Shown in pieces: positions 16,746-26,168 of a stretch of 64,000 nucleotides of DNA. The stretch is from assembly GCF_010468615.1 (NCBI RefSeq), contig NZ_WUEH01000004.1, positions 124,001 through 188,000 on the forward strand. Reading direction: 5' to 3'. The stretch comes from Pseudodesulfovibrio sp. JC047 (GTDB lineage: Bacteria > Desulfobacterota > Desulfovibrionia > Desulfovibrionales > Desulfovibrionaceae). The notes beneath the pieces were generated by a model. It was not told the DNA's origin. It ran no database searches and saw nothing but the letters and a program-made list of their open reading frames with translations. Made by a program: the position numbers and the translations under genes. Every line of letters starts with the position of its first letter. Positions within the stretch are counted from its first letter, which is position 1.

Positions 16746-19700
16746 TTATATTGCCAGCTCAGTGAGCTTGTCGGCCTTGCGAATATTGACGCAACAGGCC
16801 TTGAATTCGGGAATGGTCGTATTGGGATCACCGACAAACGGCGTCAACCTGTTTGTGGAATCTCCTGTTCCCGGCGTGGTCCAACCAAAGCAGAACGGCA
16901 TACCGATCTCGTGGATGACCTGTCCATGAATCTTCAGCGGACGCAGACGAATGGTGACCATGGCAAACGCTTCGACACGGCCACGGACAGATTCGACAAT
17001 CACGCCGTCTCCATTCTTGATGCCCTTTTCCTGCGCCAATTCGGGACTCATCTCGACATAGAGCTGCGGTTCCGCTTCAAGCAGGTTGGGGACATTGCGA
17101 GTTTCACCGCCACCGCACCAGTGCTCGGTCACGCTGTACGTGGTCAACACCACCGGATATTTCGGATCAGCCGGAGCTGCCAGTTTATCCAGATCGGAAT
17201 CAACGAACTTGTACACCGGACTGCTGAGCTGACTGGAGAACTTGTTCACCTTCACCGGCGTCTCGACCGGTTCGTAATGTTCGGGGAACGGACCATCCTG
17301 ACGACCCGGGCCAAAGATCTGACCAAAACCGTGTTTGGACATGATGAACGGGCTTCTGCCCTTGCCGGTGGCCATGGGCGGCCAGCCGCCATCCGGGACA
17401 TCACCGATCCACTTGCCGTCCTTCCACTCGATAACCGCCTTGGCCGTATTGTACGGCTTGCCGTTCAAATCGACAGAGGCACGGTTGTAGAGAATCCGAC
17501 GGTTCACCGGCCAACACCAGGACCAGTTCGGGAACAGACCGATATTTTTCTGCATCGCGGTCTGCGCCGTACTACGACGTTTCGCCTTGTTGCCGTCTTC
17601 TTCGGTATAACTTCCGGCATACAACCAGTTCAGGCTGCTGGTGGACCCGTCATCGGCCAAAGCCGTGAAGGTCGGGACCTGCTGCCCCTTCTTATATTTG
17701 GTTCCCTTGAACTCAACATCCCGCGTAAAGCGACCATTGATCCGGGCACACAAATCATCGACATCGTAGGTTTCAGGATAATCGAGCTTTGTCAGGGCCT
17801 CAGGAAGAACACCGCCTTCCTTTTCATACAATTTCTGCACACGCTTCATGAAGCCGCAGAACATGTCGCCAAACGGTTTGGCCTCGAAAGCGGGCTTGAT
17901 GGCCTGATAATGCCACAGCAACCAACGGCCCGAGTTCGTGACAGACCCGTCTTTTTCAAGACGATGCGCAGATGGCAGCAGGAAGACTTCAGTCTTGATC
18001 TTCTTGGGGTCGGCACCTGGCCGTTTCCAGTTATCCGTGGTCTCGGAATGGTGCAACTCGGAGGTCACAAGCCAATCGAGATTATCCAAAGCTTTCCGGA
18101 GCTTGTTGGAGTTCGGCACACTGTTCATCGGGTTCAGACCGATGATGATACCGCCCCGAATCTTCTTCTGATACATGCGATCAAACAGATACATGTAGGA
18201 ATAATCCTCACCCTTTTCGAGCTTGGGCAGATATTCGTAACAGAATCCATTTTCCTTGGTGGCGTTTTCACCATACCACGCCTTGAGCAAACTCGCGAAG
18301 TACTTGGGTTTATGTTGCCACCAGTTGGCAGACTGCGAATCATTGGAGATCGGAGTATTGGCCTTGAGGTACTCATCATAGGTCTGCCAACCGCTCTGCG
18401 GCATGGCCATGTACCCGGGAATGATGTGATACAGCAGTGCATGGTCGGTCGATCCCTGCACATTGGGTTCACCGCGAAGGGCGTTGATACCACCACCGGC
18501 GACACCGATGTTTCCGAGCAGGAGCTGAATGATTCCGGCGGACCGAATATTCTGGACGCCGACAGTATGCTGGGTCCAGCCCAAAGCGTACATGACCGTT
18601 CCGGCCTTGTCCGGGCGACCCGTGGCTGCGAAGTTTTCATAGACCTTCATCAGGTCGTCGGCAGACACACCCGTGGTCTCGGAAACCGTCTTCACGTCGT
18701 ACCGTGCGTAATGCTTCTTGAGAAGCTGGAACACACACCGAGGATCCTTCAGGCTCTTGTCCCGTTTGGGAACGCCCTGCGCATCCATTTCAAAGCCCCA
18801 CTTGGACTTGTCGTAACTTCTCGTCTTTGCGTCGAACCCGGTAAACAGGCCGTCTTCAAAACCGAAGTCCTTGCCCACGATCAGAGCAGCGTTGGTGTAT
18901 TCCGTGACATATTCATGGAAGTATTTCTTGTTCTCGACAATATACTTGATCATGCCCCCGAGAAAAGCGATGTCCGTTCCGGACCGAAGGGGAACATGAA
19001 AATCCGATCTGGCTGATGTCCGCGAGAATTTCGGGTCCACATGCATGACAGTGGCGCCCTTGTCCTTGGCTTTCAACACCCATTTGAATGAAATCGGATG
19101 ATGTTCGGCAGCATTACTGCCCATTATGAGGATTGAATCGGCATTCTTGATGTCGATCCAGTGGTTGGTCATCGCACCGCGTCCGAACGACTCTCCCAGA
19201 GCCGCAACAGTTGCGCTGTGTCAGATACGTGCCTGGTGGTCCATGTGGACAACACCCAGGCTGCGCATTGCCTGGTGGGCAATCGCACATTCCTCGTTCC
19301 CCGCATGGGAGGTACCGAGCATAAACATGGATTCGAGCCGGTTGACCGTTTCACCCTGCTCGTTCTTCAAAATCAGATCCTTGTCGCGAGTGTCCTTGAT
19401 GCGGCGCGCAATGCGGTCCAACATCCAGTCCCAACTCTTTTCTTCCCACGTATCACTATACGGAGCACGGTACAGGGGCTTTTTCAGCCGATGATGGCTG
19501 GTCGTCATGCTGAGCATGGCTGCGCCCTTGGCACAGAGTGCGCCCTCATTCACGGGATAATCCGGATCACCTTCCGTACTGACGAGCTTGCCGTCCTTGA
19601 CATGCCCGATAATATGACAGCTCACCGAGCAGAACGGACAGACGGTCACAACCTCTTTTGCACCCGAGATCTTCAATGTCCCGGCATAGGCCTTGACCGG

Positions 19701-19787
19701 AGTAAGATTCACTCCGAGCTGCCCGAGGGTGAGACACGCCGCGCTGGTTCCTGCGAGCTTCATGAAGCTTCGGCGGTCGAGTTTCAT
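16746..19787 (-). CDS. fdhA: Formate dehydrogenase catalytic (alpha) subunit, selenocysteine-containing, W/Mo-bisPGD
   Basis: A 1013-residue selenoprotein if the in-frame TGA at 19221-19223 is read as selenocysteine (residue 189). The context ...MDHQARI-U-HS... is the standard formate dehydrogenase active site, and the following His is the conserved catalytic one. The N-terminus has a Tat motif (DRRSFMK, residues 4-10) and hydrophobic core, so export is folded via Tat. A [4Fe-4S] motif CPFCSVSCHIIGH follows at about residues 57-69, then the molybdopterin oxidoreductase and dinucleotide-binding domains (NHWIDIKNADSILIMGSNAAEHHP; C-terminal RVEAFAMVTIRLRPL). GGAGG precedes the ATG. Oxidises formate in the periplasm, or reduces CO2. 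Operon fdhA-B-E-D. Confidence 0.95.
19188..19204 (-). promoter_or_regulatory. Candidate bacterial SECIS hairpin in fdhA
   Basis: Just downstream of the selenocysteine UGA the mRNA can form CGGCTCT-GGG-AGAGTCG, a 7-bp stem (one G-U) with a G-containing loop. The loop G lies about 24 bases after the UGA, within the spacing reported for SelB-dependent bacterial SECIS elements. The hairpin is within coding sequence, as usual for bacteria. Confidence 0.55.
19221..19223 (-). other. Selenocysteine codon (UGA) of fdhA
   Basis: Reverse complement TGA splits two frames that are in phase and together give a full-length formate dehydrogenase. The flanking residues R-I-[U]-H-S match the selenocysteine site known in FdhA/FdhF/FdnG. 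Implies that the genome encodes SelA, SelB, SelC and SelD, none of which is in this window. Confidence 0.93.
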
Positions 19788-19865
19788 ACCTTTGGCCTCC
19801 TTGCTACGTACCGCGCCCCAAAAGGCCGGCACAGTTATACTCGGACAGAATGTCCAAGTGCGGAT

Positions 19866-19893
19866 ACTGTAGCACAAAATTCAATTAAATCAA
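19866..19893 (-). promoter_or_regulatory. Putative promoter of fdhA
   Basis: On the minus strand a -35-like TTGATT (19888-19893) and a -10-like TACAGT (19866-19871) are separated by 16 bases. The -35 overlaps the edge of the palindrome at 19892-19913, so a protein bound there would touch RNA polymerase. Weak consensus, hence moderate confidence. Confidence 0.4.
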
Positions 19894-19913
19894 TATGTTA
19901 TATTTAACATATT
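19892..19913. promoter_or_regulatory. Palindromic operator upstream of fdhA
   Basis: A perfect inverted repeat of AATATGTTA and TAACATATT with a 4-base spacer, 22 bp in total. It lies between the ModE-like regulator gene and fdhA, next to the putative -35. The same half-site geometry (A-N-TATGT, 8 bases, ACATA-N-T) recurs at 20559-20580 upstream of the regulator itself. Confidence 0.55.
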
Positions 19914-19932
19914 ACAAGCCGCAGGAATCTTT

Positions 19933-20340
19933 TCAGGTATATTTTCCAAGAGAAAAGGGAAAACATTCCTGTCCCTTGGACAGGGCATATGACTCGACAT
20001 CCTGATACCATTTGTCAAAATCTCTGGCGATGCCACACCCAAAGGAAGTGAGGTGATATCCGGCGCGACGACTCGTGGCTCTTTCAATGAGTTTTCGGCC
20101 GATCAATTCTTCCGTTGTCTTGATCTTGCCCCATGCCCCCCGATACGACATGCCCAAGGATTCAGCTGCGGCCTTGAGAGACCCACACCGCTCCACCTGA
20201 CGAAGCAATTGCAATCGGCCAAGCCCGAAAAGCACCCCGTCGTCGGTCTCGACCCATAGGTGCATCCGCATTGTCGGCTCGGGACGAGGTCCTGCCCCCA
20301 CCGCAGCACTGGCAGATTCCAAAATTTCGGATTTCAGCAT
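19933..20340 (-). CDS. ModE-type winged-helix regulator without a molybdate-binding domain
   Basis: A 135-aa protein. The central part GLGRLQLLRQVERCGSLKAAAESLGMSYRGAWGKIKTTEELIGRKLIERATSRRAGYHLTSFG is a ModE/LysR-like winged HTH. Full-length ModE carries two TOBE-type molybdate domains; here the chain ends about 25 residues after the HTH, so any metal response must come from elsewhere. GGGGGAGGAA precedes the start at 20340. It sits directly upstream of fdhA on the same strand, and matching palindromes flank the gene, so control of the formate dehydrogenase operon by Mo/W status is the likely role. Target and effector are inferred. Confidence 0.8.
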   Translation of the reverse strand: MLKSEILESASAAVGAGPRPEPTMRMHLWVETDDGVLFGLGRLQLLRQVERCGSLKAAAESLGMSYRGAWGKIKTTEELIGRKLIERATSRRAGYHLTSFGCGIARDFDKWYQDVESYALSKGQECFPFSLGKYT

Positions 20341-21115
20341 AGCGTTCCTCCCCCAAAAAAGTTTCGGGCCTTCACAGCACAGGCTCACTCAATTCGCCGG
20401 TGTCCACCGTCACACACTCACACCGGACGCAGCCCTGAAAACGACTTGTCTGATGTGAACATCCTGAAACAGCTCCCATACAAGCCATTTCATCTGATCC
20501 CGGGCACCAACTCGTGCTGTTTCGTACTCCCGGGTCACATAGAATCTCCCGACAGACCATTATGTCTGTCAGAACATAATTACCCACTGAGGAAAAATTC
20601 CCGACAGAGTAAACACTTCGCGACTGCACATTGATTTGACACTAAAAATAAAATAAATAGATATATTTTAGCATTTTAAGTCGTTTTGCTTTTTCCCCAA
20701 AAAAACCTGCACAAAGCTATGATGAAGATTAAATTCAACAAATACGGACAATTGAACTATACTTATCAGGGCATCGAACAAAAATAAAAAAGTGGTGCCA
20801 AATCGTTGTACAGTCAATATTCCCGGGAAATTTTCACCATATTCACGGTTTCAAAAATATCTCATTCTGTCGTGCAGGCAGCGAATGATTCTGCCTTTCT
20901 TTTCAAAAAAACATTTGTCGTCAGGATGTTAGGCAATCATTCCATGTCCGAAAAGGCAAAAAATGCGCTCTCCACAAGGCTTTCCCTCACCCAAAAAAGA
21001 ACAAACGAAGACAAACGGTTTGTCGATAAAGTCGATAAAGTGATACGGTCAAAATGATGCAGACACTCAGCACACGATGCAGACCACCAAGTGGTTGACT
21101 GACAAGGAGGCACCG
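20341..21115. other. Regulatory intergenic region between the fdh and response-regulator loci
   Basis: About 775 AT-rich bases between divergent genes. It contains the second ModE-type palindrome (20559-20580). A possible 37-codon frame (20944-21057, MSEKAKNALSTRLSL...) is Lys-rich with only a poor ribosome binding site, so I do not call it a gene. Nothing else recognised. Confidence 0.5.
20559..20580. promoter_or_regulatory. Palindromic operator upstream of the ModE-like gene
   Basis: ATTATGT and ACATAAT are separated by 8 bases, total length 22 bp, the same half-site layout as the fdhA-proximal palindrome. A nested GACAGAC/GTCTGTC repeat (20551-20570) overlaps it. The site lies about 220 bases before the regulator's start codon. 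Confidence 0.45.
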
Positions 21116-22408
21116 ATGAAGACACACGCTCGCATACTCTTTGTGGATGACGAACCACATGTTCTTTCCGCGCTTAAACGGATGCTCAGACGCAAGAGCG
21201 ATGTCTGGGACATGCATTTTGTCGAAAACGGGACCGATGCGCTGCACCTCCTGGAACGCCACCCCATCGACATCATTATTTCTGATATTCGAATGCCGGG
21301 AATGGATGGAGCGGAATTGTTGACCCGCATCAAGGAACTATCGCCCGGGACAATCCGGATCGCGCTGTCGGGACAAGTTGACATGAACGAGGTGGTCCGA
21401 AGCATCAAGGCGGTCCACCAATACATTTCAAAACCGTGTGAAGCGGGATATCTCATTGATCGCATCGAAAGCGCACTTCGATCACAGGCCATTCTGACCA
21501 ACAATAAAATGATTCAATTGGTCACCAGAATCGAGGCCTTGCCAGTCATTCCCGAAGTGTTTGAAGAGGCCGAAGCCGAACTCCGCAAAGACGAGCCCTC
21601 CATCGAGGTTATTGCCACCACCATAGCCCGGGATGTGGGGCTGGTCGCGGAAATCATCAAGCTCATCAACTCGCCCTATTTCGGGCTGCCGACCCAGGTG
21701 GATTCTGTGGAAAAAGCCATCACCCTGTTGGGCCTCGACACCATCCGGGCACTGATATTCTCAACCCATCTCTTCACGGTCTATGAAGAAAAGACGCTCC
21801 CGACATTTTCCCTTTCCCTGCTCTGGGAACACAGCTTCCGAGTCTCGAATATAGCCCGTCTCATCGCCACCCACGAGGCGGCTTCGCGACATGTCATCAC
21901 CCAATGTAGAATGGCCGGACTGCTGCATGACGTGGGGAAACTGGTCATGGCCAGCGCATTTTCCAAAAAATATACAGAGGCCCTCGACCAGGTTGCCTCT
22001 CATCCCGAAACAACCATCAGTCAGGCGGAACAGGACCTTTTCGAAATCACCCATGCCGAAGTCGGCGCGTATCTCATGGGACTTTGGGGCATGTCCAGCG
22101 ATGTGGTCCATGCCATCGGCTATCATCATCGATTCAATGAAATCGACAATGATGTCGCACGGTACTTATCCCTCGCAGACAGCATCGACCACCATTTCGT
22201 CATCCTGCATGACCAGTATTCCAGGACATCATTGAGGGAAAAGCTGCTGTCCTCAAAAGTGAACCAGGAAGAATTCACGCAATGGATCTCTTATATCAAC
22301 GAAAACTGGTCAGGGGAATCGCCACTCAATGCCATCCCCACCGCGACCATCACCGAACTTTTTACAGAGGAGAAACACCATGCCCCCTCGAATTCTCCTG
22401 GTAGATGA
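21116..22408 (+). CDS. Response regulator with HDOD output domain
   Basis: A 430-aa two-domain protein. An N-terminal receiver domain (1-120) has the acidic pair DDE at 11-13, phospho-acceptor Asp57 in IIISDIRMPGMDG and Lys in YISKPCE. An HDOD domain follows (about 140-340: EALPVIPEVFEE..., LINSPYFGLPTQVDSVEKAITLLG), including LLHDVGKLVMA and HAEVGAYLMGLWG. HDOD domains signal without clear catalytic activity. AAGGAGG precedes the ATG at 21116. The next gene, another receiver protein, begins 29 bases before this one ends, so the two are translationally coupled. Confidence 0.88.
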   Translation: MKTHARILFVDDEPHVLSALKRMLRRKSDVWDMHFVENGTDALHLLERHPIDIIISDIRMPGMDGAELLTRIKELSPGTIRIALSGQVDMNEVVRSIKAVHQYISKPCEAGYLIDRIESALRSQAILTNNKMIQLVTRIEALPVIPEVFEEAEAELRKDEPSIEVIATTIARDVGLVAEIIKLINSPYFGLPTQVDSVEKAITLLGLDTIRALIFSTHLFTVYEEKTLPTFSLSLLWEHSFRVSNIARLIATHEAASRHVITQCRMAGLLHDVGKLVMASAFSKKYTEALDQVASHPETTISQAEQDLFEITHAEVGAYLMGLWGMSSDVVHAIGYHHRFNEIDNDVARYLSLADSIDHHFVILHDQYSRTSLREKLLSSKVNQEEFTQWISYINENWSGESPLNAIPTATITELFTEEKHHAPSNSPGR

Positions 22409-23552
22409 TGAACCCAATGTGCTCTCCGCCTTGCGACGCCAACTCCGTGACAGATACAGGGTAGAAACGGCAACCAATCCGGCCGAGGCACTGGACACAA
22501 TCGACAAGATGGACCCGTTCTCCGTGGTTGTCTCGGACTTCAGAATGCCTCAGATGAACGGCATCGAATTCCTGAACGAATTCAAAACCATCAGCCCGGA
22601 CACAACCCGACTGATGTTGACCGGCTATGCCGATCTCGATAATGCGATCAAGGCGGTCAACGACGGCAATGTCTTCCGATTTCTGACCAAACCGTGTGAA
22701 AAGGATTTATTCCTGCGCAACGTCAAAGACGCCGTGACCCAGTATGAACTCGTCACCATCCAGAAAATTCTGCTTGAAAAGACGCTCAAGGGAAGTGTCG
22801 AGTTGCTGAACGAGATCACCGCTCTGGTCAATCCCGAAGCCGGAGAACGGATCAACCGGGTCAGACGATATGTCCGGTATCTGGCGGCACAAAAAGGGAT
22901 CACGGATTTCTGGCGATATGATATCGCGACCATGTTGTCCCAGCTCGGCACACTCATTCTCCCCCCCGGCACCATCGCTGATCTGCTTAACGACAAGGAA
23001 CTGACCGCTGAACAGCTTCAGCTTTTTGAAATGCACCCGGTAATCGCCCAGAACCTGATCGCCAAACTCCCGAGGCTGGACTCCATCGGCGAAATGGTTT
23101 CCTACCAGCTCAAGGGATACGACGGCACCGGCACGCCGAAAGATCCAATCAAGGGCACAGACATTCCCATCGGGGGCCGCATCCTGAAAATGGCACTGGA
23201 CTACGATCTGGCCCTGCATCACACGAAAGATCCACAGAAGGCCTTTCTCCTACTTGAAGAGAATCGGGATAAATATGATCCGGAGCTGCTCTACCACCTG
23301 CGGGGGATGCTCGGTGTCGAATCACGATACACCATCCGCACGCTCCACTATGCAGACTTGCAACCTGGCATGATTCTCCACGAAGATGTGGTGTCCACAT
23401 CAGGCGCACTCTTGCTCAAAAAGAGCCTGGAGCTGAACAAGGAAAAAGTGGATCGAATCGCCCTATTCGCCAAGAAAGTCGGCATTGACAAGGATATCGT
23501 GGTTCTTGTCCCGGAACTCATTATCTCAACCATCGCTCTCGACGACGCGTGA
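22380..23552 (+). CDS. Response regulator with degenerate HD-GYP domain (RpfG-like)
   Basis: A 390-aa protein with an N-terminal receiver domain (Asp53 in VVVSDFRMPQMNG, Lys in FLTKPCE) and an RpfG-like C-terminal half. The catalytic signatures are lost: where HDIGK is expected the protein reads LSQLGTLILPPG, and the HHExxDGxGYP region reads YQLKGYDGTGTPKD. It is thus probably a c-di-GMP sensor or protein-interaction module rather than a phosphodiesterase. AGAGGAG precedes the ATG, which lies within the end of the upstream HDOD gene. Its 3' end overlaps that of the convergent histidine kinase gene by 27 bases. Confidence 0.85.
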   Translation: MPPRILLVDDEPNVLSALRRQLRDRYRVETATNPAEALDTIDKMDPFSVVVSDFRMPQMNGIEFLNEFKTISPDTTRLMLTGYADLDNAIKAVNDGNVFRFLTKPCEKDLFLRNVKDAVTQYELVTIQKILLEKTLKGSVELLNEITALVNPEAGERINRVRRYVRYLAAQKGITDFWRYDIATMLSQLGTLILPPGTIADLLNDKELTAEQLQLFEMHPVIAQNLIAKLPRLDSIGEMVSYQLKGYDGTGTPKDPIKGTDIPIGGRILKMALDYDLALHHTKDPQKAFLLLEENRDKYDPELLYHLRGMLGVESRYTIRTLHYADLQPGMILHEDVVSTSGALLLKKSLELNKEKVDRIALFAKKVGIDKDIVVLVPELIISTIALDDA

Positions 23553-26168
23553 CAGTGGCGCATCCCCGTGCTCGTCCTCCGGTTCAAAGGGCAGCCGGAC
23601 CACAAAGGTGGTGCCCACCCCCATTTCAGTGATGACGTCGATGGCACCACCGTGCATGTTGACCACCACATTATGCGCGATGGCCAATCCCTGCCCAGTG
23701 CCTTTGCCCACTTCCTTGGTGGTAAAAAATGGATCGAAAATCTTTTCGGCCACGTCATCGGGAATCCCGACACCCGTATCCGTGATTTCCAGCACGACCA
23801 TACTCCCGGCTGCATACGTCCGTATGGAAATTTCTCCGGGTTCCCCGGTCTCCTGTTTGACCTTTTCAATGGCATGTGCCCCGTTGATGATAAGATTCAG
23901 AACAACCTGTCCAATCTCACCGATCAGACAATAGACCGGAGGCAGGGCGTCATCCAGATCGAACGAGACCTCCGCCACATATTTCCATTCATTGGCCGAG
24001 ACCGTCACCGCGTGTTTGACGATCTCATTCAACTCACTATAACTCTTGTGCATCTCTCCAGGATGCGCCAATTGTTTCACGGACCGGACAATTTCCGTCA
24101 CCCGTTTCAACCCTGCTTCCGATTCATCCAGAGCCTGAGGGATATCTTCCGCCAGATACTGCAATTCCTTTTCATCAAACAGACTTGCTGCCGCATCCCT
24201 TACCCAATCACAGGACTCGATACCAGCCGAAGCCTGCACTTTTTCGACAAAGGCATGACTGTCGGCAATGGTCTTTGAATATGTGACAAAAGCGTCCTTG
24301 AGAAACTGGATGTTACTCGACACATATTGCGTGGGAGTATTGATTTCGTGAGCGATGCCCGCAGCGAGTTCGCCGATGGATTCCAATTTCTGCGACTGTC
24401 GCAACTGCGCTTCGATCACCAACTGATCGGAGACATCCCGGGCCACACCGACATAGCCGATAAGAGTCCCGCCATCATCCAGAATCGGCCCGATACTAAA
24501 ATCCTGCGTGTAGTTCTGCCCGTTCTTTTTCCGATTCAATGACCGACCACTCCAGACATTCCCCTGTGTGACCGTCCCCCACAATCCATCATAATAGGCA
24601 CCGTCCTGCGCCCCGCTTTTCAAGATTCGGGGATTCTGCCCGACAACCTCTTCACGTTTGTAGCCCGTGGTCCTTTCAAAGGCCGGATTCACATAGGTAA
24701 TATTCGCGTCCATATCCGTGATAATCACCATCTCCCCGGCCTGCTCGATGGCGGCAGACAAACGACTCTTGGCCAGTTCGGCTTCCTTGATCTGGGTGAT
24801 GTCCGTAAAAGTCAGGACATTGCCCACCACCTCGTCCGTGGAATTCTTCAATTCGACAATTTGACCAAGGACCCAAAAGATATCGCCAGAGCATGAGAGC
24901 ATCCGCAACTCCCGACGCGTCTTCTGCTTCGACGAGGAAGAGAACCAACTCGCGAGCACCTGAGACCGCTCCTCCGGATGAAGACGCTGAATCCACCCTC
25001 GACCAGCCAAATTCACGGAACTTCCACCTGTCAAAATATGCATCTGCTCATTGGCATACAACAGATCACCGGCCATATTCGTGATGACGATGCCCACGGG
25101 AGACGCCTTGGCAATCCCCCTGAACCGCTCTTCCACCTCTCGCCGGGCGGCATTGGCCAGATGTTCCGAGGTACTGTCGCTGCCGATGCACAGCACCTCC
25201 AAGGGCTGGCCTTTTTTGGAAATACCCCGCGCTCCCCAGGCAATCCATTTGCTGCTGCCGTTCGAAAGCCGCATCTCCGTCTCATAGCGAATCTTCTGGC
25301 TCAGAATCATATTCTTGAGGATATCCCGAACCCCGTCCGCCTCTCCATTGGCCAGGAATTGCGACAAATTTTGTCCGACCAAGGTCTCTGATTCCTGAAC
25401 AAGCAGATCATTCGCATAACTGTTAGCAAAAAGGATCGTCCCATTTTCCCAAACTCGAAGAATCAAATGACTCGCTCCTTCCACCACGTCCCGATACTTC
25501 TGTTCGCTCTCCTGAAGCTCCTGAATAATCGGTTCACTCAACCGGAAAAAAATGAAAAGGAAAAAGAGGGTCACGGCAATGCCCACACTGAACACGATCA
25601 CATTGGCCCGTATGAACGGGGCCTGCACATCCTCGATAGTGACCTTGGTCACCATGCCAAGAATTCCGAATTGCAATGAAAGCGGTGTGAATGCGGCCAA
25701 AACCTCGGTCCCGGAATAATCCTGCCCAATGATGGTTCCAGACTCTCCCTTCAAGGCCCGTTTCATGGGTTCCCCACCCGGTCCATCCAACGGGAACCGC
25801 CTGAGAGACGCATCCTTGTCCACAATGGTTCCATTCACGACAAGGTATTCGATATGATCCCCGGTCCGTTGAGCGATCGCGTATTCACACAAGCGGTGTT
25901 TGATCTGCCCTTTCTGATAGGCCCGGCGCAGATGATCCAACAGGACCTCGCGGGAAGCCATTGTTCCACCTTCAACCTGAAGTCGAAGGGCAAGCCAGCC
26001 CAATTCCGCCGCCAGATTGGCCTGACTGGTCACCAGTTCATACAACCTTGCCCGCTGCTCTCGCAGTGATGTCTGATAGAGATACAAGGAACTGAAAACG
26101 GAAATCATCCCGACCAGCAGCACCATCAGGGAAGCAAGGAGGAGAAATCGCCTTTTTCTTCGCAACAT
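23526..26168 (-). CDS. Membrane-bound PAS sensor histidine kinase
   Basis: About 880 aa. A basic start and TM1 (about 6-28), an extracellular sensor region (about 30-170), TM2 (about 180-200), three PAS domains (ESEQKYRDVVEGASHLIL; EERFRGIAKASPVGIVITN; LSAAIEQAGEMVIITDMDANITYVN) and a HisKA-like dimerisation segment with the phospho-His in GIAHEINTPTQYVSSN. A HATPase ends the chain with N-box NLIINGAHAIEK, DTGVGIP and GTGQGLAIAHNVV. There is no receiver domain. Start at 26168 has GAGG upstream; a longer frame reaches 26267 but adds an unlikely N-terminus. The likely partners are the two response regulators that converge on it. Confidence 0.87.
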   Translation of the reverse strand: MLRRKRRFLLLASLMVLLVGMISVFSSLYLYQTSLREQRARLYELVTSQANLAAELGWLALRLQVEGGTMASREVLLDHLRRAYQKGQIKHRLCEYAIAQRTGDHIEYLVVNGTIVDKDASLRRFPLDGPGGEPMKRALKGESGTIIGQDYSGTEVLAAFTPLSLQFGILGMVTKVTIEDVQAPFIRANVIVFSVGIAVTLFFLFIFFRLSEPIIQELQESEQKYRDVVEGASHLILRVWENGTILFANSYANDLLVQESETLVGQNLSQFLANGEADGVRDILKNMILSQKIRYETEMRLSNGSSKWIAWGARGISKKGQPLEVLCIGSDSTSEHLANAARREVEERFRGIAKASPVGIVITNMAGDLLYANEQMHILTGGSSVNLAGRGWIQRLHPEERSQVLASWFSSSSKQKTRRELRMLSCSGDIFWVLGQIVELKNSTDEVVGNVLTFTDITQIKEAELAKSRLSAAIEQAGEMVIITDMDANITYVNPAFERTTGYKREEVVGQNPRILKSGAQDGAYYDGLWGTVTQGNVWSGRSLNRKKNGQNYTQDFSIGPILDDGGTLIGYVGVARDVSDQLVIEAQLRQSQKLESIGELAAGIAHEINTPTQYVSSNIQFLKDAFVTYSKTIADSHAFVEKVQASAGIESCDWVRDAAASLFDEKELQYLAEDIPQALDESEAGLKRVTEIVRSVKQLAHPGEMHKSYSELNEIVKHAVTVSANEWKYVAEVSFDLDDALPPVYCLIGEIGQVVLNLIINGAHAIEKVKQETGEPGEISIRTYAAGSMVVLEITDTGVGIPDDVAEKIFDPFFTTKEVGKGTGQGLAIAHNVVVNMHGGAIDVITEMGVGTTFVVRLPFEPEDEHGDAPLSRVVESDG

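Noticed and set aside
16704-19016. Very long open frame on the plus strand opposite fdhA
   Set aside because: It is the antisense of a well-supported formate dehydrogenase. Long antisense frames arise from the GC-rich third positions; there is no ribosome site and no family resemblance.
16746-19877. fdhA as two genes or as a frameshifted pseudogene
   Set aside because: Both parts are in the same frame and the interrupting codon is UGA at the exact selenocysteine position, so this is normal recoding.
20806-21057. 83-codon frame before the HDOD response regulator
   Set aside because: Low-complexity mix with several possible starts and no good ribosome site. A shorter 37-codon part is conceivable but not supportable.
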